The notes under the pieces are model-generated. The model did not search any database. It saw only the letters and a list, made by a program, of their open reading frames with translations, and had not been told where the DNA came from. A stretch of DNA of 64,000 nt, from assembly GCF_902362185.1 (NCBI RefSeq), contig NC_044497.1, forward strand, positions 30,354,501 to 30,418,500, written 5' to 3'. Both the position numbers and the translations under genes were made by a program. Position 1 is the first letter of the stretch; every line of letters begins with the position of its first letter. Source of the DNA: Chanos chanos. Its lineage: Eukaryota; Chordata; Actinopteri; Gonorynchiformes; Chanidae. This document shows positions 24,781 to 36,154 of this stretch, piece by piece.

Positions 24781-25514
24781 TTTAAGGTGGGAGGAGATAT
24801 GCGAGTAGGAAAATAAAGTAGACTCCTCCACTGCTGTCTGTTCCCTGCCCTCTGTTTTCATTCTCACAGTTTTTAAGTTCAAAACCTTTCTGCTTCACTA
24901 GAGTCGAAGTCATATGAATGTGGGCAGGGCTTTCGCTAACTTAGTTTCAGAAAAACACATCAGCTGTATCTTATGGAGAACATCAGCTGAAACTGTCCTC
25001 TGGGCAGATCCGGTATACTAACAGGACAGGTGATAGTCCTGCCTGACAAGCAAAGCATGCCGCGTCACACATTTACTGTACAAATACCATACCGTATTAG
25101 CAGGGTTATGCCTCTAGGCAATACACTTAAATACACTGAAGCAAAGACGTCACGCACTGCTGTCCTGGTTCAGACAAGGAAGTGTAAATCAGTATCAAAA
25201 AACAATGAGAATGATACCATGACATTGTTCATAAATTTGGGTCAAATGTCAAGCCTCACTTGCCATCATTATGTGTAAGTGACAAGGAGAAATTAAATGA
25301 ACAAAAAGTCTAATTCTGTAATGAACTAACAGCAGCTCAATGCTGTTCTATAGCAATGGGAACACTGAGGAAGAATCAAGGGTCAGTGTTAGGAGTGTAA
25401 GGGAACCAAACCAATACACAGCCATTAACGCTGGAGAGTTCCTTAACCTTATCACGAGGGGGCATTTGTGACAGATAGTCACTTCCCCTTGGACAGCCCC
25501 ATCATCATGAGCTC

Positions 25515-25516
<2 letters not shown>

Positions 25517-25572
<56 letters not shown>
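25517..25572 (+). repeat. (TG)28 microsatellite
   Basis: Uninterrupted TG dinucleotide repeat, 56 bases, the longest perfect dinucleotide in the window. It lies in the SDCBP2 5' intron and is likely polymorphic. Confidence 0.95.
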
Positions 25573-25573
<1 letters not shown>

Positions 25574-28371
25574 CAGTGAAACAGGAACATGACTGTAAAA
25601 TGATCCCGAATCATGAACATTTGGTTGCATAAATCTCACTCGATACCATACAACTTCATCTAAAACCCAGATAGAAATATACATGAACTCAGCTTCCCAA
25701 TGACCTACTTGGATTATCTTGGATTAAATAGTACCATTCTTACAGCAATACATTTCTCTCTGTTAATGAGAGGAATGAACAAAATGCAACAAACTTGCAA
25801 AGCGTAAATTAAAACATAGATGAGTAAAATGAAAACAGGACCTGATAACATGTTATGCCAGGTATGTTAACACTCCCTTAAATAACTTCACATGCTGAGT
25901 ACACTTTTTGAAAATCTGATAGGAGGCGGGTAAAACACTCACAGATGCACGACAGAGTGAATAACCACACATACACAAAGAAAATGAAAGAAAACTCAGT
26001 CCCACATACTTATTAATAAACGCCCCCAAGCATACAAAAAAAAATTATTCCCGCATGGTAATCATATCAACGCACCAAACACATCCCACTCTCTGCATGT
26101 CTGACTAAGTCAACACACCAACACACATACTGACCAGAAATCACAAACAAACATTCAGAACCCATTTGTCATAATGTACACAGACAAACCAACTCCTGCT
26201 CTCTTCCCCAATAGAGATCCTAAGACAAACAACCTATTATGTCACAGCAAACAGAGAGACAGATAGTCTCCAACTGTTTGTCTCTGGGCTGGGCCATTCC
26301 CAAGTGCCGAGTGGGCATGAAACTTAAAAATATCATTTTCCAAAAGTCAAATCCAGCCTAGTCCAAATATAATAATGTACTTTAATGGACAGAGACTCTA
26401 CAGGCCAAAAAAAAAAAAAAAAACTTACAACATGTTCCCACTTCAGTTTTATGGGTCCTCATTTAACCTAGAACAATCAAGAGCATTTTCCCCTTGAAAG
26501 GAGAGCGATTTTCACAAACACAGAGCAGTCTCTGTGGTTCACATCACCAGGGAGTTCTGTGCCCCCATTGTTTTACAAACACTCTGTGAGTCTATTCCAG
26601 ATTCATAAGCAATTCAACTTCAATGGAACCCAATTTGGTCACTGCTTATTTAACTGCCAGTTATTGTGTTAATGAGTTCAATGAAGGAGACTTGTCATGA
26701 ATGAAAATGTTGTAGTCATACATCATTTAATTTAAAAACCTGAGTTTGTGTATCATAATGCATTGAATTTGACCCATGTTCTTCAGTCATGTTATGAAAT
26801 CTAATTAAAGAGGCACCTCCAGGTCTTATAGCAACACCACCACCTCTTCATTCACCAAAGCCTTGTCTTATGACAACTACCCCAGAACAATTCAATTTCC
26901 ATACATTTGCCACCAAAAACATTTCCTAATGCTACAAGAGTACAGAGAAAAAAAAATCTCAACCAAGCATCAATAATAGGCTTTTTCATGTCTACTGACA
27001 TGAGACAGTGAAGAATAAATCAGCTTGCCTGATTTTACTCAGCCTAAAGGAGTGTGCAGCATGACAAATGACTCTCCCATGGCAACGGACTTCAGTTCTA
27101 TTGACAAGGTTTAGAAACAGCCTAAGTAGTAACAGCCTTAATCTGAGCAGGGCCAGAAAGAGCTACTCACAGTAAAGCCACCAAGTATTGATTGACACCC
27201 TGCATATTAAGTGGGGAACATAAGGGTAGATCTTTTGGTTTTCTAAACGAATTGTTTTGAACCAGGCCTACCCTTTCGAAATGGGAGTCAAAACAGAATC
27301 AAAAGCTTGTAAACCTCGTGTCCAATTTGGCTACATGTGATCATATCACATAAGTTCCCAGAGTGACGTTCTAAAACTAAAACACCGGCTGTTATAAAAC
27401 TGAGGAGAACGTCGTCTGTGCTTAAAAGCAAAACGTCATTTCCATAGCATTACTGGCACAGATGATGTCATCCGGGAATGCCAAATTCTCATGTTCACTA
27501 AGGATCTTACCAGTTTTTTGAGCTCAATACTTAAGGTATAGCAAGGTATGACAATAGAAATGTGTGAGACATTCTGTAAGTTAAGGAACAATTACAAGAG
27601 ACCGCCACGAGCTCACTGTTAATAAAAAAAAATTACATTCATATTTCAAATAACATTTGAACAAACCTGTTCAAAACAGGGGCTTTGAGAGCTTTGTGCT
27701 CATACAAAGAGCATTTCTTAAGATTGTTAGCCGATTTGGGCTAACTTAGCTGTTTCAGTTCGACTCCAAGAAGAGTCAACTGGCGACTCGCCAAAAAAAA
27801 ATTGCCTCCTAGCAATTTCCAAAACCATACGAGAAGTAAACAGTCTAACTAAGGAATCGCATTGACACTGGTTAATGTGGTGAAATGACCACACGGTACC
27901 CAACATTACTAACCAGTAAGGATCTATCGGACAACCGTTTGCATATTCACAACTGATGTATTAACAGACGCGCTGTAGCTAGTTACTTATGTCGCGACTC
28001 GACTGGATCTGGTTAAGTGTGACATTTCATGATGAACGTTAGTTAGATCTAGAAAACTCGAGTCACATCCTCTCTGTAAGTTTAAGTTAGTTATAACATA
28101 GCAATGCAAAAAGTTGTATTATCTCTACGTCGAACACATATATACAAAGGGTTATAAGCTAAGACCGTAGAAATATCAACATCAACATCAACATACGCTA
28201 GCTCAAAGTCTTTGTTCCTTATTAGCTTGCTAACCTAACCAAGCTAACATTAGCAAGATGGCTCAGTTGCTTCCTTCGCTACAACTAGAAAACCTTACCA
28301 GCTGATTACCAGTCCATTAAAACAGAAATTCGCTGTAAATCAAATTGTAATTAAAAAGCTAAATAACTTAC

Positions 28372-28500
28372 GTTACTTTTTCTGTTAGATACCCGACTGG
28401 TAACTTCAAAACGAAGAAATCTCGACTATGCGAAATCAACACACTCCTATCTCCCCTGTCTGTAGACAAGCGAAACTAGAAACTATTTCGCGAGCTGGTT
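28372..28500 (-). promoter_or_regulatory. SDCBP2: Probable SDCBP2 untranslated first exon and promoter
   Basis: Read on the - strand, this CpG-richer stretch (several TCG/CGA and a CGCG) ends at a good donor, AAC|GTAAGT (28366-28371). That fits the leader exon needed upstream of the spliced ATG exon at 23534. The transcription start is inferred; no TATA box was recognised. A (TG)21 repeat follows at 28666-28708, upstream of the gene. Confidence 0.4.
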
Positions 28501-28660
28501 TACCGCTAACTTCCTGGTCTAAACTTGAGCTAATTAATGACGTACACAATGACAGCTTATCACCTGACCTGCTGCTATTAAAACGCTGATTACTCCATCG
28601 TTATAAAAATGATCAGTGACTCAGTAACTCGTGATCAGACAACAGTCTAAAGACAGTTTT

Positions 28661-28710
<50 letters not shown>

Positions 28711-29253
28711 CTTTAAAGAAGAAAAACGTCATGATGCATAGTTAATCTGTGAAATCGTGAAATCATGCTGGATGAATTTTCCACTGGGGACGTATACACA
28801 AATGACGTAGGAAATGCCCGTGCACACTGAAGTAAAATTACAGGCTGTCTCTTGCTACGTTTGCTTTTTCACTTATTTACGTGCCGTTTCAATCCTGAAC
28901 TGTTAACCACCCTCTTCATTGACTCTCCTAGGACCAGGCAGTGCTCAGAACATATTTCCTGGCTCAGTGTTGCCACCCAAGTACTTAATAAAGCTTAGGG
29001 AAGCGTAATCTGAAGACAGTAGCCTACTTGTTGCTGTTAAGGGCAAACACAAACAGTGGGGAAAACTTCTATTTACAGCTTATAAGGAAGATAACAGTTT
29101 TGGGTGGTTATTTGAACTGATGATTTGAGATTTTAAACTGATGACTGGAAACATACTATGACTTTACTGGACATTTTATCAGAAGGCAAGGGGTGAAGGA
29201 GTATCAACTTGTGTTTCTGTGTGTATTCTGGAGGGACAGAAAAGGCATATTTC
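28501..29253. other. Intergenic gap between FKBP1A 3' end and SDCBP2 5' end
   Basis: Two same-strand genes are separated by about 750 bases. The gap holds the (TG)21 repeat at 28666-28708, an AP-1-like TGACTCA near 28617 and CRE-like ACGTCA/TGACGT half-sites near 28727 and 28800. It is a plausible SDCBP2 promoter region. No coding sequence was seen. Confidence 0.4.
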
Positions 29254-31498
29254 CCAAAGCAGGTAAAAAGCTCTTTATTGCAACAGCACATTTTGATATC
29301 ATTGGTTTTGTCTGCACATGATATTCAGCACACAAATATACAGTGTAGTAAAGGACCCTTAAAGCCACAGACCATCATAGCTTAATCTTTTACAGTAGCA
29401 AATTCAAGCATCTTTTTTCCACTACACCTTCATTTTCTATCTCCTTACAAAACACACTACTTTTTCTGTTACTCCAGCCACTAAAACCTGACTTATCCAC
29501 ACAGTGTTGTCCTCAGAAACATTAACACTGACAGATTGCAAAATAATTTACAATTATAGCTCTAAAATTAGTTAAGTAAGTCTTTGTTTAGAAAGTTGGC
29601 GTCTGAAAAATATTTATCATGGCAAGTTTTTTGAAGAAAATAATTGACAGGAGAAATTACAGTTTACTCGGTTCCTCAACTCTTTCTGATCTAGTTTTTC
29701 AAGAATTTTCTGACAAAACTTGAAACTCCAAATTCGATATGCACATCCAGTGCCCATCTCTTACGTTTTGTAGCATGTCAAAGGTTTTGTGGGAAGAATA
29801 CAAATTAGAGGTTGATTTGGTAAGAGGATAAAATGAAATATAAATTCAGAAGTCAATACAAGTACAAGCATTTTTATGTATGGCATGCAAACAAGTGCCA
29901 TGCCAAATGTATCGGTGTACAAAAAGAGATTATTAGTACAACATGTGTAGTATTGCTAAAACAGAGCAAAGGAAAAAAAAATCTGTGACATTTTACTCAA
30001 AATACCCACATAAGTTGTTTAATACCAAGTCTGCTAAATTATATTTTAGTGTTTTCTAACAAATTGGCATAATTAAACATGCAAACTTGATACAAATTTT
30101 TCTATCAAAGCATCTGAAGAGCAATCATTCTTCAAGACCATTTTTATATTGCAAACCACTTTTGTCGTGACATTATGGAGACTTCCTGTAGCTCGACTCA
30201 GTTCGCCAAAACACTAGGCAGGTGGTGCTTGGGTGTCAAAAATACAAGTAGGCACAAGGATTAAGGTTGATTATTACTACCATACTTTAAACTACCTCAA
30301 AGTCCCTCATATGAAACCCAGCTGATCAATGTAGGGCTGTGTATCAGTGCATCATGAGATCTGAGAAACCAGTTATTGTACAAATGAGTCTCCGCTTCTC
30401 AAATCATCGCTGCTTCCAATGATCCTGTTTTGCAATTGTTTTTTGTGCACAACATAAAAAGCTAATGCTGAGAAACCCACAAAAATTTAGGTTGTTCTGC
30501 TATTAAGTGCCTGGAGAACTAGAGGTAACACGTGCTTTTCATTAACTTCAATCTTCAGTCACATTAACACTTGGTCTCAAGCACATCACCAATAAATACA
30601 GTGAATATAAACACAGTTACACATGAGTAACTATATAAATGATCATTGCTAAATGATTCATTGGTATGTTGTTGTTTTATCATGCACAATGCATCATGGC
30701 AAAATAATTTAAGCAATAAGGGTTAAAAAAATCACAAAGTTTGTTAGGTTATGGCCCATATAATTCATTGGAAGAATGTTGGGAGTGTAAATATACAAAA
30801 AGAAATGGCACAAGCAAGAACACATAGAAAATATAATGAAAACGAAAGAGAGTTTTAACATTAAACTCATGTGGAATCAAGTGCAGACTCTCTTAACTTC
30901 TCTCCACATTTTCATGGTAGGAGGCAAACTGTAGGTAGAGGAGAGGTGAAAAACATTATTATTATTATATACAGCGAGAGTTCAATACAATTATTATAAC
31001 TCTTTTCAAAACACTCCCTCAGAGGCAACTAATCTGTGTCTGTACCATTCCGTTGGTATACATTTGTCATACAGCATACCCAGCAGCAAAGAAAGTGCTA
31101 ATGTTATCTGTTAACATGTTAATGAACAATGAGCAATGCACAGTCATCAGGAATAATTTTTCATCTACCAGGACATTGCTATAAACTACATTCCAGAAGA
31201 TGACAATATATCCTGACCCCCCGCATACTAATAAGAACTCATGGAGGTATAGAAGATTCAACAGTACGGTATAAAATATTAGTGCACAGTGACTGCAGAT
31301 GGGGCTCTATTCAATCTGACTGAACAGCCTAAATTATTGTTATGTCTGTATTATAATGCTACAAAGGTGAGGTAAGATACAACACATTAATTAATCTTGG
31401 AAACACATTTCTACATACACTGATGAAGGCTGTGTTTTTCAAATATACTTACAAAAAAAGAAAAAAAACATTGAAAAACAGGCAGAGGAAAGGCTTCT
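29254..31498 (-). other. FKBP1A: Probable long 3' UTR of FKBP1A
   Basis: AT-rich sequence without open frames follows the FKBP1A stop on the - strand. The most distal good signal is AATAAA on the - strand (TTTATT at 29274-29279), about 2.2 kb from the stop. Long 3' UTRs are usual for vertebrate FKBP1A. Nearer polyadenylation sites may also be used. Confidence 0.5.
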
Positions 31499-34400
31499 TC
31501 ACTCAAGGCTGAGGAGCTCCACATCAAAGATGAGGGTGGCATTGGGTGGGATAATCCCAGGGTGACCTTTATTACCATAAGCGTAGTCAGGAGAGCAGGT
31601 CAGCTTCGCTCTCTGGCCAACACTCATCTACACAGACAAAAGAAAACACTATCTTACTAAACGTGTATTAGCCACGGTGCTCTCTGCAAGGAATTTATTA
31701 CTCATTAGTTAATGTATCATATATGCAGGGTTTGTTTTACATATTCATTAAGCAGGTTCTTTTGACAGAGATATATTGGTAATTGAATACTCTCATGGTC
31801 TTGTTAGCTTGTAAGCACAAGCATACACACATCCTCTCTTGCCCCAAGCATCAATATTTTATATGTCGAGAGCTGAGTGCCTTTTTGTTTAGATATCGCT
31901 TGCTTTTATTCAAGCTGGTATCCCTCCTTGACTCTGCTGCCCTAAATTAAGAATATGTAATCAACGTCCTGGCAACTGCTCACAGTTAGGATCTTTGTTA
32001 CACAATGTAATGACTAGCATGTGAATTGAGGTTCACAAAAGTGCTGTGGTTTAGGTATATGCCGAATGCATTTCCATGTAAGTAAATATGAGTTCCAGTC
32101 ATCTTCTGAGAAACCAAAACATATGTCCTCTCTTCAGTCATATCAATTTTAATCAATCCACTAAGAAAAATTCCAGACTGGGTCCACTGCTACACTTTCA
32201 TGTTTTTGATCAGTAAGATGGGTTTAACGAGCCCCTGTTTGAAAAAAGGGAGCCTGATTGTTTTATTAATATCTGATGAGATACAGTACACCCAAATCCC
32301 ATTACAATGAAAAAAACAATGTTTAAAATAGTAACAATTTATTCTACAGAGAACAAAAAAAAAGACTCTTTGTCATCAATAGTTTGATGTGGCTCCTGTC
32401 TCCATAGCAGTATCATTTCACAAACAGCTTTAAGCACTTCCAATCACCAGATGGGCAGATCATTTCCTTAATGCTATTCCAGTAAAGATATCTGAAGCAG
32501 ACGTACATCCATAGAAAATTCCCTGCTATTAGAGGACTGACATATACCAGTTGATTCACTGATATGAGCAATACATTAATACACCATAAAATTTTGGTCA
32601 ATGCCCAACCATAGCATCATCTACTCCAAGCGCATCAAAACTTTCATCCAATCCTGAGATAAATGGCCTGTGAGCTCTCAGTCAGAAAACATTTTCATAC
32701 TCTGTGTTTCCTATATCAAATGGTCATCTGCAACATCTATATCCAAAGGGCAGGCTGTCTTTTCAGCCTGCTTTCTCTCAGTCTGATTGGAGGAAAAAAA
32801 AAAACCCTGCAGAAACTCATCACACACCTGCACGACTCCTTCCTCCCAGCCACGGATCACTTCCTGTTTCCCAATCTTGAACTTGAACGGCTTGTCGCGG
32901 TCGCGGGAAGAGTCGAACTTTCGGCCGTCTGTCAGGGAACCTGAGGATGGATGAGGATGAGTAAGGAGAACAATGAGAAAAACAGGATGTGAGCATATTA
33001 GTGCCAGAAATGAGTTACAAAGTGCTGTTGCATCCTACCACAAATCTGTGTGTTTTTTTCTTCCTTCCTGTCCATTCGTGTCATGTCTCACAGCAAAAAC
33101 AAAAGCATGGGTGTGGAGCATTCTGCTGAAGCATCAATATTAAAAATACTAAACCTATGCCACAGTGTTTCAGATACAAATTTATCTTAGCTCAATCAAG
33201 ACAAAAACACTTGCATAGCTTGAATTCTGCAAGTGTACATGCAGTGTTCGGATCTTTTACACTCTATGGCAACCTCACTGGTGAATGTATAACGTTACAC
33301 TTAGGGAATCTTATCTTTGCTGAAATAGCCGCAACAGCTGTTCCCAAAGTACAAAGTGACAGAAAAATGAGCCCATAAATAGGGTTTCACACATAGCGCC
33401 CAGGGAGGTAGACGTGTGCTCGTTATGAACTGATTCCTTTAACGCAAAGTTATCTGCATCCGTATTTCATCCTACGTGCACGGTGTGAGGAGATAACGTG
33501 CACCTCTTCTCACTTGATTGTGCTTCAAGTAAGAACGTAGTAGCAATGTAATATTGCCCATTTTCATTTATGCCATAATGAAAGCTCTATGTAGACATTA
33601 TCAAAAAAAAAAACAAAAAACGTAACACTCGTGGTATAAAACACAGTGGCAAGGCATCCGCCCGGGTGTGTTTCTAAAGCGGAGTTACATAATCACTAAT
33701 CAAAGGGTCTTAAGGCGCAATGTGCGTTATAAGTCGTGGACTAGTGCCGTAATAAACATTCTCAGACAAGTCAAACAGCACATTATTAACAACAGTAGGC
33801 TTGCCGTCTATAGCTTGCGTCCAATTCAAGCAAACAATTACACAATAATCCAGTAACGGTTCAGCACGTTAGCGAGCACTAAAATCAAATCCCTGACATA
33901 CCCCACGAAGGGACTCGGTCCAGAAAACGCAAATCCCGCAGATACTATGTTTGGGGTTTAAAAACATCTGTTTTGCCTGACTCCGTCTGCAAGCAACTGT
34001 CTTCGGTAAATTCATGTCCGATGGTGCACAATTAGCGAAGACCTTTAGTGGCCAAAACATTGTTGAAAACTGAGTTCAGATTACAATGGCTGTTATCGAA
34101 CCGCTCAAGAACCATCTATTTACAATATCGGCGGTCGTGTGTAGTAGTAAAATGGTTAAGGAGACTGAATGACATATTTGCCAGCAAGCAACATTACAGC
34201 TTGCACAACTCAGACGGATTGCCACTGACTAGAATCAGCATTAATCCAGATTACTAACTAACAAAATGATCATCTTCGTCTGACATTTTCACCCCAAAAA
34301 AACAAATTGGAAAAAAAAAAAAAAATACACACTCACCAACATAATGCACCACACAAGTCTGTCCCTTTTTGGGGAAAGTCCTTCCTGTAAAAAATAAATA

Positions 34401-34563
34401 AATAACATAAGGCAAAGAGAGGACATAACAATCCATTAAATAATTAATTTCATAGCAAAAGCAAAAGGGAAAACAATAGAATACGTGTCTAAATTTTGGT
34501 AAAAACATCGTTCTCCCATTTTTTACCATCGCCTGGGGTTATTGTTTCTATTTCGACTCCCAT
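31499..34563 (-). CDS. FKBP1A: FKBP12 peptidyl-prolyl cis-trans isomerase
   Basis: Four exons on the - strand: 34527-34563, 34337-34384, 32828-32940 and 31499-31627. All splice sites are GT-AG and phases agree, giving exactly 108 aa, the human FKBP12 length. Key FK506/rapamycin-pocket residues are in place: Tyr27, Phe37, Asp38, Phe47, Glu55, Val56, Ile57, Trp60, Tyr83, His88, Ile92 and Phe100. Trp60 separates FKBP12 from FKBP12.6, which has Phe there, although the start MGVEIETI resembles FKBP1B. The family isomerises Xaa-Pro bonds, stabilises ryanodine receptors and restrains type I TGF-beta receptors in the cytosol. The position next to SDCBP2 is the human 20p13 arrangement and supports FKBP1A. 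As teleosts have two copies, aa versus ab cannot be decided here. Confidence 0.96.
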
Positions 34564-34700
34564 TTTACTCGTTCTATCCCCTTCCAAAAAGGACCCTCCC
34601 GCAGTCTATTTCTAAGCTTTTCCCAGCTGTAGAAGCGTGATGTAAGCAACATTAATGAGTTTCCAAGATGGCTACGAAAGGATATTTCAAATTAAAAGTT
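34564..34700. promoter_or_regulatory. FKBP1A: FKBP1A promoter with a YY1-like AAGATGGC site
   Basis: The short region before the FKBP1A ATG is probably its 5' UTR and promoter. CCAAGATGGC at 34662-34671 matches the core YY1 element found just downstream of many vertebrate start sites. The same ATG opens a + strand frame (MATKGYFKLKVQFYYLYDDE) that runs into a GT/TA microsatellite at 34767-34814. That could be the first exon of a divergent transcript, but I cannot support a gene. Confidence 0.3.
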
Positions 34701-34766
34701 CAGTTTTATTATCTGTATGATGATGAGATCGGACAGATTTTAAAGGTTCTGTGTGGCCCAAAAATA

Positions 34767-34814
34767 TGTGTGTGTGTGTGTGTGTTTGTATGTGTATATA
34801 TATATATATATATA
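34767..34814 (+). repeat. (TG)n(TA)n compound microsatellite
   Basis: TG repeats followed directly by TA repeats, upstream of FKBP1A. Confidence 0.9.
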
Positions 34815-36108
34815 ATAGAGCTAGTCAGTGAGGAGTCTCTTGGCCATGTTCACCGCATGCAGAGCAGCCACATCCCCAAAGACATCTTCCGTAGCATATC
34901 TAATTACTGGATTTCTAATCCAGTATTAATATCACTTGGATTGCCAACAAGTACTCAGCCACCAAACACAATCTGTCCCACCCTCGCTCGTTTATACCAG
35001 TTTCATAAATGTCATACAGGTATTACACACAACTGCTAAACAGATTTTCTAAAAAAAATATATATTAAACCTGTTATATGTTATACCTTATGCAGCAGCA
35101 AATATGCAAGTAGTTAGCCACAGCTCAAAGCAATAAATATTTTTAAAAAATTGTCTTTCACCTTTTTGTGTGTGTGCATTTCACGTTTTGTATTATTTTC
35201 ATCATTTCTGGGGTCTTGGAAAACACCTCTGAAAACCTGTGAATTATGATGACAAACACCACAAAAACATTGACCTGACACGTTACAGCATAACTGGTTA
35301 CATGATCACAAGTTTGCATTAATTAAGTGTAACTATTATGTTCACTATTCATGTTTTAGCACTTTTGATATTTGTATAACTCGACATTCATAATCTTTGT
35401 TTCTGATGTTGCTTCTGAAACAGTCAGAAATGAATTTAACTCTCATTCTTATAGTTTGATTTTTTTTTAGGAGATTTTCACAGTTAATTCCACAAATAAT
35501 CTTCCATTTACTTGAATGTTTAATGTCCAAAATGTAGACTGACGTTCAGCAGATCATTCTGAGAAACTGTAGTGTCTACGTCATTCAAAAGGGGGCAGCA
35601 AAACATAATGTAGGGTTTACTGTAACAACTAAACACTACGTTTATTGAAGACACATTAATCTCCAACAACATACAGTAGCAGTAGTTGGCTGCTGTTCAT
35701 GGGATGCAGGGTAATAATATTAAATAATACAACTTTGATTGAGTGTCAGGCCACAGAGGACAGGACTTCACATCTGTAGACATCAGCATATCCCATATTC
35801 ACCCATCATGTTTGCATATAACTGCCAATACAGCTCAAGCCAATAAATGTTTCTTGATTAGATTTAGAGTGCTCCTTGATTAGGCTCTAGGCATGATCTA
35901 ATACATCTGGACCAATGGCCGTACACCTACGTCACAAGGTTCCTATTGCACTGTGAAAGCACCTACCCTGAAGTAGGCATTCTAAGAACTATGATCGTTC
36001 CTGCGGTGCGAACACGCGAAAAAGGGGATACTTTCTCCAACAGTTCTAATAACTATGGAAAAGTTCCTCCAGTGCAAAAGTGCCTATAGAGTATTTTGGG
36101 CCTTTTGT

Positions 36109-36154
36109 GAAGAAGAACAAGAAGAAGAAGAAGAAGAAGAAGAAGAAGAAGAAG
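36109..36154 (+). repeat. (GAA)n trinucleotide repeat
   Basis: About 14 GAA units, nearly uninterrupted. GAA/TTC tracts can form triplexes and are prone to length change. Confidence 0.9.

Larger units (their letters stand above)
23535..28371 (-). other. SDCBP2: SDCBP2 5' intron
   Basis: Sequence between the acceptor before the SDCBP2 ATG (CTTGTCAG|G on the - strand) and a probable donor at 28366-28371. It contains the MITE remnant and microsatellites listed separately. No open frame of note occurs from 25.6 to 28.4 kb. Confidence 0.5.
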
